From Victivallis lenta (lineage in GTDB: Bacteria > Verrucomicrobiota > Lentisphaeria > Victivallales > Victivallaceae), in the NCBI RefSeq assembly GCF_009695545.1, contig NZ_VUNS01000017.1, forward strand, positions 52,035-116,034: a DNA stretch of 64,000 nucleotides, written 5' to 3'. The translations under genes and the position numbers were made by a program. This document shows, one piece after another, positions 26,742-36,279 of this stretch. The first letter of the stretch is position 1. Every line of letters starts with the position of its first letter. The notes beneath the pieces are model-generated. The model ran no database searches, was not told the origin of the DNA, and worked only from the letters and a program-made list of their open reading frames with translations.

Positions 26742-26789
26742 TAAACATGGATACTCAGAGAACCCCGAATCAAAAAGGAGTCATTAGTG

Positions 26790-27494
26790 ATGAGACGGAA
26801 TTCATTTACCCTGATCGAGCTGCTGGTCGTAATTGCGATCATCGCAATCCTCGCATCCATGCTGTTGCCCGCTCTGAACCGTGCACGGGACCGGGCCCGC
26901 GCAACCTCCTGCAAGTCAAATATAAAGCAGATTATGCTCGGTACGGTCTTTTATGCGAACGACAACAGCGGATATATGATCCACCGGGACGGAAGCGGCC
27001 AGGAACGGGTCATCATTCAAGGGCGACTGCGGGACGGCGGCTATATGCGGGATGCAAAAGCATGGATCTGTCCGGCCAATATCAAACCGTTCAATCTTGA
27101 CTGGAATGGAGTCCCCGCCGACTGGCGCAAGTGGGAATTCAGTTACGCTGTCAACAATTACCTGACGATTCCGGAAACGACGAATTTCGCGCACGGCGGG
27201 CGGAAGCCTCCCTACAAGCTCGACCGGCTTTTCTTTCCATCGAAGCAGATTGTCTGGACCGACGGCAACAGCCAGTCGTTCTGGTGGGTAACCTCCGACA
27301 TCAGCGGCGACCAGCCCGGCGAATACAATGTCAGCCCCTCCGGGAAAGTCACCGTCATCAGTTTCCGCCACCCCGGGATGAGCAGCAACATCGCCTTCGC
27401 GGACGGCCATGTCGGAGAACACCGCTATCTGCCCGGCACCCCCGGCTGGTGGGAGCTGATCCAGCCCTTCAACCCGAACAAAGCCAATTTCTGA
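26790..27494 (+). CDS. Pseudopilin-like protein with H-X-DG box
   Basis: A 234-residue protein, MRRNS followed by [13 protein letters not shown] and LLPALNRAR. The C-terminal box is [24 protein letters not shown] at 26775-26780 sits 9 bp before ATG 26790; a GTG three bases earlier (26787) is an equally possible start. It opens an operon with the large GH2-like protein, 13 bp downstream, and diverges from the XylR-like regulator. Confidence 0.92.
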   Translation: MRRNSFTLIELLVVIAIIAILASMLLPALNRARDRARATSCKSNIKQIMLGTVFYANDNSGYMIHRDGSGQERVIIQGRLRDGGYMRDAKAWICPANIKPFNLDWNGVPADWRKWEFSYAVNNYLTIPETTNFAHGGRKPPYKLDRLFFPSKQIVWTDGNSQSFWWVTSDISGDQPGEYNVSPSGKVTVISFRHPGMSSNIAFADGHVGEHRYLPGTPGWWELIQPFNPNKANF

Positions 27495-27507
27495 CGGAGT
27501 CCTCCTC

Positions 27508-30500
27508 ATGCGCTTCTTCTTCTGCCTTGCCGCTGCGCTCGCGGCGATTTCCCTTTCATCTCTGCTTGCCGCGGCGGATTTCAGCCTCGGACTCGACGCC
27601 CCCTTCACCGAACACAGCACGACACGCGAACGGCAGTGCCTGAACGGGCTCTGGCGTTTCCGTCCGCTTTCCCCGGACGAGAAGCTCTCCGACGCGCCGC
27701 CCGCAGCCGGAACCGGCTGGGGCTACTTCAAGGTTCCCGGCGTCTGGCCGCAGGGCGGCGGCCGGACCAATTCATTTCAGCCGCTGCTGCCGCCGGAGAT
27801 GATGAAAAATGCGGCCAGCTGGCACACAGCCTGGTACCGCCGCAGTTTCACTGTTCCCGCCGGCGCACAGGGGAAACAGGTCCTGCTCGATATCGAGCAG
27901 CTCCAGACGAGGGCGACAGTCTATGTCGACGGGAAAAAAGCCGGGGAGATCGTTTTTCCGGGCGGAAAACTCGAACTGACGCCATACGTCGCACCCGGCA
28001 ATGAGCAGACGCTCGAAATCCGGCTCAGCGCCGTGCCGCTTGCGGAAGAGCATTATGTCGTGATGGACGGCAACAACGTGACGAAGGTCGCGGCCAAGGT
28101 CAAAAACAAGGGAATCACAGGCGATGTGTTCCTCGAAACCGTTCCCGCCGCCCGTATCGACGGCACGCACTTCATCACGAGCGTTCGCAGCAGAAGCATC
28201 ACTTTCGCGAGCGAATACGCGGGGCTCGTCCCGGGGCGCACCTACACGGTCAGGGCCGAGATCTTCGACCGCGACGGGAAAGCGGTCCGGAGCTTCGACA
28301 GCCCGCCGTTCACGGCGAAGGAGCTGAAGGGAGGACGCTTCGCATTCACCGCCGCATGGCCCGATCCGCAGCTCTGGGACCTCGACACTCCGCAGAATCT
28401 CTACACGGCGAAGCTCACGTTGCGTTCCGGCGGGGAAACCGTCGATGAGACGCTCCCCGAACGGTTCGGCTTCCGCGAATTCGGCATCGACGGGCAGAAC
28501 TACATGCTGAACGGCTCGGTCATCCACCTGCGCGCCTACCACCTGCCGAATTACAGCGCATTCTGGATGCCCGACAAGGCGTCGAAAGAGAGCGCGCTTG
28601 AAGCGTACCGGCGCCTGCGCGAGCTCGGCTTCAACTTCTCGATCAGCCGCAACTACAACTTCGCGGAGGGCGAAACGAATTATCTGCGCGGCAGCTTCGA
28701 AGCCGCGGATGAATCCGGCCACCTGCACAGCGTTTCGCTGCCGCATCCGTGGCAGTTCGGCGACCTGACCGTAAAGGAGAACGCCGACCGTTTTGAAGCG
28801 ATGGCCGGATATCTGATCCGCAAATACCGCAACCATCCGTCGATCATCCTCTGGGTTACGAATCACAACCACGGCGGCGCGTGGGGCGATCAGAATCCGC
28901 TGCGTCTCGGCGGCGAATACAAGCGTGCGGACAGTGAAGGCGAAGTCAGGATGAAGGAGCCGAGCCGCCGCAACTTCCTCGCGGCGCAGGAACGGGTTGC
29001 GAAACTCGACCCCACCCGTCCGGTCTACAGCCATGCCTCCGGCAGTCTCGGCGGCCACTATTCGCTGAACTGCTATTTGAACTGGGCACCGGCACAGGAG
29101 CGCAGCGACTGGCTCGAAACATTCTGTGCAAAAGGAAAATATCCGCTCTCATTCGTCGAATGGGGGCTTCCGCACATCGCGTCGTTTTCGAGCTACCGCT
29201 GGCCGAAGTTCATCTGGGCCGCGAACGACGTCATGACGGTCTGGGACGCGGAATACGCGGCGGACCTCTACGGCGATTCCGCTGCGGAGTGGACACCGGA
29301 ACGCGAAAAGCTGCTCGATAAGCTTGTCGCGCTCGGCGACAGACCGACAAGCTGGCATACGCTCTCTTCCATTGCGGGGCGGCTGCCGGGCGTGATCCGG
29401 CTGCAGGCCGACTATTTCCGCGACAACCTCCCGGCAATGCGAGCGTGGAACATCGGGCTTCTGCTGCCGTGGGACGATTACGCGTTTTACGCCCCGAATC
29501 CCGGCACGTTCGGCGCGGTGGAAAATCCCGGCCGGCTGGAGCGGCTGAACCGTCCCGGCCTCGTTCCCGACTTTTTCAACTGGGGCGACTATATTCTCAC
29601 CGCCCACAAAGGGCAATTCCGCCTGAGCCCGCTCGGTGAAGCCATCAAAGAGTGGAATCAGCCGCTTATCGCCTGGATTGGCGGGGGAAAAAGTTTCACG
29701 ACAAAGGAGCATGTCTATCTCCCCGGCGAAACAGTCGAAAAGCAGCTTGTGATCCTGAACGACACCCGAAAGCCGGCCGAATGCTCCTATGAGCTGTGGA
29801 TCCGCAAGGTCAATGCTCCCGCCATCCGCGGTAAAGTCACTATCGGGCCGGGACGGAAAGCCGTTATTCCTGTGAAAACTTTCCTGCCCGCTTCACTCGC
29901 CCCGGGCTCATATGAACTTGCTGCAAATTTCCGTTTCGACAACGGCGAACGCCGCCGCCACGCGTTTCGAATCGATGTGATGTCGCCGCTCCCTCCATCT
30001 CCCGCCGCCGCACAGCCGGTCGCGCTGTACGATCCGAAAGGGATGACCGCAAAACTGCTCGATGAGCTGAAAATCCCGTATCGCCGGATCTCGCGCTCCA
30101 CGAGCCTGAAAGGAGTCAAAACCCTTGTGATCGGACGCGAAGCGCTCACAGCGGCAGAGCCGCTGCCGAACCTCGATGCGGTCCGCGACGGGCTCAACGT
30201 ACTGGTTTTCGAACAGCCGACGGCGGTACTTGAACGCCTCGGGTTCCGTTACAACGAATACGGGTTGCGGCGGCTCTTCCCGCGCGATGCCGCGCATCCG
30301 GCGCTCGCGGGACTTCCGGGGGAACTGCTCGCAGACTGGCGTGGCGAAGCGACGCTGCTCGCCCCATACCTCGACTACGACCAGTTTTTCTGTCCGGAGT
30401 GGCAATGGTGCGGCTTCAAAAATACCCGGGTCTGGCGTTGCCGCAACCGTGGGACCGTCGCGCAGGCCCTGATCGAGAAACCCTCCATCGGCAACTTCAC

Positions 30501-31287
30501 GCCGCTCGCGGACGGCGGCTTTGCGCTGCAGTATGCGCCGTTGCTCGAATACAAGGAAGGCAGGGGGCGCATTCTTTTCTGCCAGGTGGAGGTAACCGGC
30601 CGCACCGAACCGGAGCCCGCTGCAAAGCGCCTCGCGGCGAACCTGCTTGACTATATCCGCCGGGCAGAGATACCGCACTACCGTTCATTCCGGATCATCG
30701 CGGGGCCGGAATTCCAGGCTTTTCTCTCATCGCTGAAACTCGAAGGTGAGCAGCCCGACGCGGATGTTATCGTCGCGGGCCCCGGTGCAAAGTCGTATCC
30801 CGACCTCACCGGCTCTGTTGAATCCGGAAAGACCGTGCTTGCATTCGGACTCTCTGAAGCGGAGCTTGGGCAATTGTTGCCGCAACTGGACATCGCAACG
30901 GCGAAGAACCGCCCGTCACAGATGGCCGATCTTTCCGCCCCCGAGCTGCGCGGGATCTCGAACCTCGACACTGCGTTCCAGACCCGCCTCGACTACGCGA
31001 CGGTCGACGGCAGGGAACTCACGGTCAAAAAAATCGGCAAAGGAACGGCGGTTATTGTGGGAGTGATTCCCTCGATGCTGAACCCGGAAGAATTTTTCCG
31101 GCTGCGCTCCAGCTTTCGGAGGCGCACGTTCCTCGTATCACAAATCCTGCGGAACGCCGGAATCGCTTCCGGTTCTGCGCTGCTCGAGCGTTTCAGCTCC
31201 CAACCGGTAAAAGATCCCTGGCTCGGCAGCTATTATCTGCAGAATCCGATCGCCGGAGATGACCCGTACCGTTATTATCATTGGTAA
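27508..31287 (+). CDS. Very large secreted GH2-like protein with atypical catalytic site
   Basis: A 1259-residue exported protein (signal peptide FFFCLAAALAAISLSSLLAA). It has a GH2 jelly roll (about 35-190), an Ig-like domain (to about 310), then a TIM barrel with NYMLNGSVIHLRAYHLPNYS. The usual acid/base motif W-x3-NE reads WVTNHNHGG (Trp449 to His455), so the expected Glu is Asn454. The nucleophile-like Glu551 is present in FVEWGLPH. After about residue 800 come a beta domain and a region resembling a glutamine-amidotransferase-like fold (LLDELKIPYRRISRS, KTLVIGREAL). It ends with AGDDPYRYYHW, a tail shared with the decayed gene at 32272-32846. Either an enzyme with a relocated acid, or a binding protein. 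Confidence 0.78.
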   Translation: MRFFFCLAAALAAISLSSLLAAADFSLGLDAPFTEHSTTRERQCLNGLWRFRPLSPDEKLSDAPPAAGTGWGYFKVPGVWPQGGGRTNSFQPLLPPEMMKNAASWHTAWYRRSFTVPAGAQGKQVLLDIEQLQTRATVYVDGKKAGEIVFPGGKLELTPYVAPGNEQTLEIRLSAVPLAEEHYVVMDGNNVTKVAAKVKNKGITGDVFLETVPAARIDGTHFITSVRSRSITFASEYAGLVPGRTYTVRAEIFDRDGKAVRSFDSPPFTAKELKGGRFAFTAAWPDPQLWDLDTPQNLYTAKLTLRSGGETVDETLPERFGFREFGIDGQNYMLNGSVIHLRAYHLPNYSAFWMPDKASKESALEAYRRLRELGFNFSISRNYNFAEGETNYLRGSFEAADESGHLHSVSLPHPWQFGDLTVKENADRFEAMAGYLIRKYRNHPSIILWVTNHNHGGAWGDQNPLRLGGEYKRADSEGEVRMKEPSRRNFLAAQERVAKLDPTRPVYSHASGSLGGHYSLNCYLNWAPAQERSDWLETFCAKGKYPLSFVEWGLPHIASFSSYRWPKFIWAANDVMTVWDAEYAADLYGDSAAEWTPEREKLLDKLVALGDRPTSWHTLSSIAGRLPGVIRLQADYFRDNLPAMRAWNIGLLLPWDDYAFYAPNPGTFGAVENPGRLERLNRPGLVPDFFNWGDYILTAHKGQFRLSPLGEAIKEWNQPLIAWIGGGKSFTTKEHVYLPGETVEKQLVILNDTRKPAECSYELWIRKVNAPAIRGKVTIGPGRKAVIPVKTFLPASLAPGSYELAANFRFDNGERRRHAFRIDVMSPLPPSPAAAQPVALYDPKGMTAKLLDELKIPYRRISRSTSLKGVKTLVIGREALTAAEPLPNLDAVRDGLNVLVFEQPTAVLERLGFRYNEYGLRRLFPRDAAHPALAGLPGELLADWRGEATLLAPYLDYDQFFCPEWQWCGFKNTRVWRCRNRGTVAQALIEKPSIGNFTPLADGGFALQYAPLLEYKEGRGRILFCQVEVTGRTEPEPAAKRLAANLLDYIRRAEIPHYRSFRIIAGPEFQAFLSSLKLEGEQPDADVIVAGPGAKSYPDLTGSVESGKTVLAFGLSEAELGQLLPQLDIATAKNRPSQMADLSAPELRGISNLDTAFQTRLDYATVDGRELTVKKIGKGTAVIVGVIPSMLNPEEFFRLRSSFRRRTFLVSQILRNAGIASGSALLERFSSQPVKDPWLGSYYLQNPIAGDDPYRYYHW

Positions 31288-31326
31288 GCTGACAAAATCA
31301 ACATATCATATAAGGACATGCCCCAT

Positions 31327-32268
31327 ATGAATTACCATCGTCTGAAAATTGTTGTTTTCGCGTTACTGTTCGGCGGAACTGTCTTTGCCGCTTCTGCGGA
31401 AAACCTGTTGCTCGCCCACACGCTCCCGAACGGGCTTCCTGACGGACGCAGGGCGCCGGAAGGCGCGACTGTCGCTGTCAGTGACGGAAAGCTCAACGTC
31501 GATTTCACAAAGCCGGGTTCCCTCCAGTACAGCGTTTACATTACGCCGGACCATCGCCGTCTGCTGCTCTCCGGGGAGCTCGCGGGCGAAAATCTCGTAC
31601 CCGGTCAGGAGGGGTGGCAGAACGGGCGTATTGCCATGCGCTTTCTAGACAGCGCCGGGAAACAGGCCGGCGCCTGGCCCGCCGTCTTCGCGGTTTCGGG
31701 AAACGGCACGCAGAAGTGCAGCCGCGTCTACAACGTTCCGGCGGGAGCGGTCCTGCTGCTGGTTGAGCCGGCCCATTTCGGCGTCTCCGGAAAAGCCGTG
31801 TTTCGCAACCTCATGCTTGAAGAAGCGCCACGGAATCTGCTGCTGTCGCCAAATCCGAATGGAATCCCGGGAGAGGGGTTTGATAAAGGCGCAGTCAGAG
31901 CGACCGTGCAGGACGGCGAACTCTGCATAACGATCAATGGAACCGGCAACTGTCGCTTGAGCATCCCAGTCGCGCCGGAGTGGAAATCGCTGAAATTCAC
32001 CATGCAATGGAAACTTACCGATGTAAAGCCTGGCGATGCCGATTGGAAAAACGCGCGTGTCGCCATGCGTTTCTACGGTCCGAAAGGCGGAGTCGGTGAT
32101 TGGCCGGCAATCTTTGCCGGAACGGGAACCACCGGTTGGATTGAATGCAGCCGCGTCTATGAAATCCCGGAGGGGGCGACGAGCCTCGCATTCGAACCGG
32201 CCAACTTCGGCTCCTCCGGCAAGGTCGAGTTCAAAAAACTCACTCTCGAACTTGACGAAATGAAATAG
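31327..32268 (+). CDS. Secreted protein with two tandem carbohydrate-binding-like repeats
   Basis: A 313-residue exported protein (signal peptide IVVFALLFGGTVFAASA). The mature part is two similar domains of about 140 residues. Repeat 1 runs from NLLLAHTLPNGLPDG to VFRNLMLEE, repeat 2 from NLLLSPNPNGIPGEG to EFKKLTLELDE. Paired landmarks are GRIAMRFLDSAG/ARVAMRFYGPKG, WPAVFAVSGNGTQKCSRVY/WPAIFAGTGTTGWIECSRVY and VEPAHFGVSGK/FEPANFGSSGK. They look like CBM-type beta-sandwiches. ATG 31327 is preferred because AAGGA lies 10 bp upstream; ATG 31318 is only 1 bp from it. It follows the large GH2-like gene by about 40 bp and presumably assists it. Confidence 0.78.
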   Translation: MNYHRLKIVVFALLFGGTVFAASAENLLLAHTLPNGLPDGRRAPEGATVAVSDGKLNVDFTKPGSLQYSVYITPDHRRLLLSGELAGENLVPGQEGWQNGRIAMRFLDSAGKQAGAWPAVFAVSGNGTQKCSRVYNVPAGAVLLLVEPAHFGVSGKAVFRNLMLEEAPRNLLLSPNPNGIPGEGFDKGAVRATVQDGELCITINGTGNCRLSIPVAPEWKSLKFTMQWKLTDVKPGDADWKNARVAMRFYGPKGGVGDWPAIFAGTGTTGWIECSRVYEIPEGATSLAFEPANFGSSGKVEFKKLTLELDEMK

Positions 32269-32271
32269 ACC

Positions 32272-32846
32272 GTTGCTTCCGGCGGCAGGTCTGCTGTCTC
32301 GACGGCAATCGCGGCAACCTGAACTATGAGTTGCCGGACGGTCGCTGGATCGGCCTCGCCGATCCGGAAGATAAAGGCCGGAAACGCGGATTCATGAAGC
32401 CGGAGTCCCGGCCCGGCATCGAATGGCGCGGCGTCCGGGTGGGTCCCCGGTAATTTCGGCGCGCAGTTTGCCGACCTGGCCGGTTTCGGCGGGCTGTTCT
32501 GGTACCGGCTTGAATTTGAGCTGCCGAAGGGGGGGGCCGGTGTGGAGTGCGAATTGCAGTTCGGCCCGATCGACGATGAATCGTGGACGTGGTTTAACGG
32601 CCGGTCGGCTGGAGAGGTCACCAGACAGTCGAATCCGAAGGATTACCGGGAGTTCCCCCGGACGCATCGGATTGCTCCCGGAGTGCTGAAATCCGGGAAA
32701 AACGTTCTGGTCGTTCGTTGCAACGATATCTGCCTTCTCGGCGGCATCCCCGGTACGCAGCACCTCAGAATTCCGCAGCCGCACGCGCGTTCTATACCGA
32801 TGTGCCGGTCGCCTCGGACGATCCGTATCGTTACTACCGCTGGTGA
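32272..32846 (+). pseudogene. Decayed remnant of a secreted glycosidase related to the upstream GH2-like gene
   Basis: Three reading-frame pieces form one protein: ELPDGRWIGLADPEDKGRKR up to the stop at 32451; then, in another frame, GAQFADLAGFGGLFWYRLEF and FNGRSAGEVT to GKNVLVVRCNDICLLGG; then, back in the first frame, AARAFYTDVPVASDDPYRYY-RW and TGA at 32844. The middle piece is a typical GH2 sugar-binding jelly roll. The last residues match the GDDPYRYYHW end of the gene at 27508-31287, so this is a truncated relative with at least two frameshifts. No start codon or signal peptide remains. Confidence 0.72.
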
Positions 32847-33023
32847 GCATCGCCGCATTCGCCGCCGTCCGGTCGCCGTGCCGGGCGGCGGTTTTTCGTT
32901 GCGCCGCTCTCAGCGGAAGGAAAATCGAAATTTTTCTTTATTCTGTCGTTCGGTCCATGAAAAAAACGGAAAACGATGTTATACTATTGCTGAATCCGAA
33001 TCCATTCAGGGAGGATGAAGCGC

Positions 33024-33896
33024 ATGAAATACGGAATTTATTACGCCTACTGGGAACAGGAGTGGACCGCCGACTATTTCAAGTATATTGAAAAGGCGGC
33101 CCGGCTCGGGTTCGATTGTCTCGAGATTGCCTGCACCCCGCTGCCGGAGTACTCCGCGTCAAAACTCGCCGACCTCAGGAAATGCGCCGCCGACCACGGC
33201 ATTTTCCTGACTGCCGGACACGGCCCGAACGCCTCTCAGAACCTCGCCAGCGCCGATCCGGCCGTAGCTGCCGGCGCGAAAAAGTTCTATGTCGATCTGC
33301 TCAGGAAACTTGAGATCCTCGATATCCACACCATCGGCGGCGGCATTTACAGCTACTGGCCGGTCGATTACTCCAGGCCGGTCGACAAGGCCGGAGACTG
33401 GGCCCGCAGCGTCGCAAACGTCCGCGAAGTCGGCAGGGTCGCCCGCGATTGCGGCGTGGATTACTGTCTCGAGGTCCTGAACCGCTTCGAGGGGTATTTG
33501 CTCAACACCGCCGCCGAGGGAGTGGCGTTCGTGCGCGAAGTCGATGTGCCGGCCGTCAAGGTCATGCTCGACACCTTCCATATGAATATCGAAGAGGACG
33601 ACATCGGCGGCGCGATCCGCTCCGCGAAGGGCGTGCTCGGGCATTTTCACACCGGCGAATGCAACCGACGGGTTCCCGGCAAAGGGCGCACCCCGTGGCA
33701 TGAAATCGCCTGCGCGCTCCGCGACATCGACTACCGGGGCAGTGTGGTCATGGAACCTTTCGTCCGCATGGGCGGCACCGTCGGCAGCGATATCAAAATC
33801 TGGCGCGACATCAGCTGCGGCGCCGATGAAGCGCGGCTCGATGCCGATGCGGCGTCCGCACTCGAATTTGAACGTTATATGTTTGAAACTCTCTGA
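33024..33896 (+). CDS. D-allulose (D-psicose) / D-tagatose 3-epimerase
   Basis: A 290-residue TIM-barrel enzyme that epimerises ketohexoses at C3. The start MKYGIYYAYWEQEW is very like known allulose 3-epimerases. The four metal ligands sit at the positions reported for the clostridial enzyme: Glu150 (CLEVLNRFEG), Asp183 (VMLDTFHMN), His209 (GHFHTGECN) and Glu244 (VVMEPFVRMGG). GGGAGG at 33009-33014 fits ATG 33024 better than the in-frame ATG at 33015. The GH1 beta-glucosidase starts 13 bp later, so the pair probably releases a sugar from a glycoside and then isomerises it. Cytoplasmic. Confidence 0.93.
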   Translation: MKYGIYYAYWEQEWTADYFKYIEKAARLGFDCLEIACTPLPEYSASKLADLRKCAADHGIFLTAGHGPNASQNLASADPAVAAGAKKFYVDLLRKLEILDIHTIGGGIYSYWPVDYSRPVDKAGDWARSVANVREVGRVARDCGVDYCLEVLNRFEGYLLNTAAEGVAFVREVDVPAVKVMLDTFHMNIEEDDIGGAIRSAKGVLGHFHTGECNRRVPGKGRTPWHEIACALRDIDYRGSVVMEPFVRMGGTVGSDIKIWRDISCGADEARLDADAASALEFERYMFETL

Positions 33897-33909
33897 AGGA
33901 TGGACTGCT

Positions 33910-35271
33910 ATGAAGAATGAATTCGTATGGGGCGTCTCCAGTTCCGCATTTCAGATCGAAGGCGCCACCTCCGAAGGGGGCCGCGGGCTCTCGACCTGGG
34001 ATGTCTACACGCGCACGCCCGGCAAAATCCTGAACGGCGACACCGCCGACATCGCCTGCGACCACTATCACCGTTACCGGGAGGACGTCAAGCTCATGGC
34101 GGAGCTCGGCGTTACCGGCTACCGTTTCTCGATCGCATGGCCGCGGATCGTTCCGGACGGCGTCGGAGCGCCCAATCCGGCCGGCATCGCCTTTTACAGC
34201 GATCTGATCGATACGCTGCTCGAGTACGGCATTCAGCCGTATCCGACGCTCTACCACTGGGATTTGCCGGTCATCAATCAGTTCGTCGCCGACGGCTGGC
34301 TTTCGCGGCAGACGGCGGAGGCGTTCGCCCGTTATGCCGGAATCTGCTTCGAGGCTTTCGGCGACCGGGTCAGGCACTGGATCACGCTGAATGAATCGTG
34401 GTGTTCGGCGGTCATCGGCTACGGGCTCGGCGCGTTCCCGCCGGGACGCCGGGATTCGGAGCAGCCGTATCTGGCCGCCCACAATCTCCTGCTCGCGCAC
34501 GCCATGGCGGCGCGAACCTTCCGCGAGGGGGGCTTCGACGGGCAGATCGGCATCGCCAACAACTGCGACTGGCGGGAGCCGCTGACCGGGGCGGAGGCGG
34601 ACCGGCAGGCGGCTGAACGGGCGCTGCAGTTCTTCTACGGCTGGTTTACGGACCCGCTCGTATTCGGCGAGTATCCGGAGATGATGCGTGAAAAACTCGG
34701 CTGCCGGCTGCCGGAGTTCACTTCGGACGAACGGAAATTCGTCGCGGGCAGCGTGGACTTTCTCGGGCTCAACCATTATACCACGCTCTACGCCTCCGCC
34801 GAGCCTCCGGCGGTCGGCTGCGACATCGGGCCGAACGGCAACGGAGGCATGATCGCCGACCAGGATGTGTTCCTGTCTGTCGACCCGGCGTGGGTGCAGA
34901 CCGACATGGTCTGGAGCATCGTGCCGTGGGGGTTGCGCAAAATGCTGAACTGGGTCGGCGAACGCTATCCGGGGATTCCGGTGTATGTGACCGAAAACGG
35001 CTGTTCCTGCCCGGAACCGGACGTGGAGAGCGCGCTCAACGACACCATGCGCCAGGAGTATCTCAAAGCGTACACCGCGTCCTGTCTCGCGGCCCGGGAT
35101 GAGGATGGCGTCGATGTGCGCGGTTATTTCTGCTGGACGCTGCTCGACAATTTCGAATGGACCAGCGGTTACGCCCGTCACTTCGGCCTGGTCCGCTGCA
35201 CGCCGTCGGACCTGACCCGCATCCGCAAGGGGGGCTTCCGCACCTACCGCGACATCATCGCCGCCAACTGA
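33910..35271 (+). CDS. bglA: GH1 beta-glucosidase
   Basis: A 453-residue cytoplasmic GH1 retaining beta-glycosidase. It starts with the family signature FVWGVSSSAFQIEGA. The acid/base is Glu162 in TLNESW and the nucleophile Glu362 in YVTENGC; the C terminus has the CWTLLDNFEWTSGY box that shapes the aglycone site. No 6-phospho-specific loop was recognised, so it probably acts on unphosphorylated cellobiose-type or aryl glycosides. AAGGA is 9 bp before ATG 33910. It follows the ketohexose 3-epimerase and ends at a bidirectional terminator. Confidence 0.93.
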   Translation: MKNEFVWGVSSSAFQIEGATSEGGRGLSTWDVYTRTPGKILNGDTADIACDHYHRYREDVKLMAELGVTGYRFSIAWPRIVPDGVGAPNPAGIAFYSDLIDTLLEYGIQPYPTLYHWDLPVINQFVADGWLSRQTAEAFARYAGICFEAFGDRVRHWITLNESWCSAVIGYGLGAFPPGRRDSEQPYLAAHNLLLAHAMAARTFREGGFDGQIGIANNCDWREPLTGAEADRQAAERALQFFYGWFTDPLVFGEYPEMMREKLGCRLPEFTSDERKFVAGSVDFLGLNHYTTLYASAEPPAVGCDIGPNGNGGMIADQDVFLSVDPAWVQTDMVWSIVPWGLRKMLNWVGERYPGIPVYVTENGCSCPEPDVESALNDTMRQEYLKAYTASCLAARDEDGVDVRGYFCWTLLDNFEWTSGYARHFGLVRCTPSDLTRIRKGGFRTYRDIIAAN

Positions 35272-35287
35272 TTCCGCGCGGAACAAA

Positions 35288-35315
35288 ACGGCGCCGGAAT
35301 TGATTCCGGCGCCGT
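35288..35315. terminator. Bidirectional hairpin between convergent GH1 and DUF4886 genes
   Basis: Perfect 13-bp stem (35288-35300 with 35303-35315, core GGCGCCGGAAT) closing on TG. It is 17 bp after the GH1 stop and 23 bp after the convergent gene's stop. Confidence 0.75.
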
Positions 35316-35337
35316 CTCGGTATCTGGAGAATATGTG

Positions 35338-36246
35338 CTATTTCTTACGGGCGTCGAGGACCTTCTGCGCGGTGGCGCGGAGGAAGGCGGCATCCTCTTC
35401 GGTGATTCCCTCCGGGACGAACTTGATTTCGGAGGTCGGCTTGTCGAAGAAGAAACCGTACCAGACGCACGCCTGCAGATAACGGCCGCGGTCGTTCAGG
35501 TGGGCCGGGTCGTTGTAGATGTACCGCTCGTTTTCTCCGGTGGCCTTGTTTTTCCGGCTGCCCCAGCTCATGCCGACGGCGAACGAACCGGCTTCGGACG
35601 GAAGCGGGTCGGGATATTTCAGGCTCTTCAGCGCCTCGCGATCATACTCGACATACTTGACCGGCTGGGTTTCGCGGGCGAGCTGGACTGCCTCTCCGGT
35701 CGGAATCAGCCGGATGCCGAGTCCGGCCGCCGCCTGGTCATACGCATCGACGAGCTTGTCGAACATTTCCCGCTGACTCATCTTCCACGACTTCAGCCGG
35801 TTGTCGTCGAAACGGTAGGCCCAGGTCTGCTGGATGACCAGCTCGGCCTGCGGGGCGTACTTTTTCACATACTCCTGCAGGTTTTTCGCGTAGGGCATGT
35901 AGCTCTCGGGTTTCCAGGAAAGGTGGCTCGCCTGCTGGATCGTGACGAAATCCCACTTCTGCGCTTCGAGTTTGTCGCGGAGCGTGTATTTCCTGTAATA
36001 CGGCTTCACCGCCGGGTCCTGTTCGGACTTTTCGACGAGCTTCCAGTGCTTGTCGAGCGGACAGCCGCCGATGTTGGCGCGGTCCATGATCACCTTGTCG
36101 CCGGCAGACTCCGCGACTTTCGGCAGAAACTTGAACGCGCTGTCGGCAAAGCTGTTGCCGATGGTCAGAAGCTTGACCTCCTTCGCCGCCGCCCCGAACG
36201 TGAGCGTCGCCGCCGCCAGAATCGAAAGTGTGAGCTTTCCAGTCAT
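35338..36246 (-). CDS. Secreted DUF4886 (SGNH-hydrolase-like) protein
   Basis: A 302-residue exported protein (signal peptide LTLSILAAATLTFGAAA). The SGNH/GDSL-type block I is KLLTIGNSFADS with the candidate catalytic serine, followed by RANIGGCPLDKHW and DFVTIQQASHLSW, then ELVIQQTWAYRFDD. A late His-containing block is YNDPAHLNDRGRYLQACVWY (D-x-x-H type). These features match the DUF4886 family often found near glycosidases, probable carbohydrate esterases removing acetyl groups. It lies 33 bp downstream of an AraC regulator on the same strand, so both are likely co-transcribed. Confidence 0.83.
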   Translation of the reverse strand: MTGKLTLSILAAATLTFGAAAKEVKLLTIGNSFADSAFKFLPKVAESAGDKVIMDRANIGGCPLDKHWKLVEKSEQDPAVKPYYRKYTLRDKLEAQKWDFVTIQQASHLSWKPESYMPYAKNLQEYVKKYAPQAELVIQQTWAYRFDDNRLKSWKMSQREMFDKLVDAYDQAAAGLGIRLIPTGEAVQLARETQPVKYVEYDREALKSLKYPDPLPSEAGSFAVGMSWGSRKNKATGENERYIYNDPAHLNDRGRYLQACVWYGFFFDKPTSEIKFVPEGITEEDAAFLRATAQKVLDARKK

Positions 36247-36279
36247 GGTATCCCTCCTGTTGATGAATTGTATACAGTA

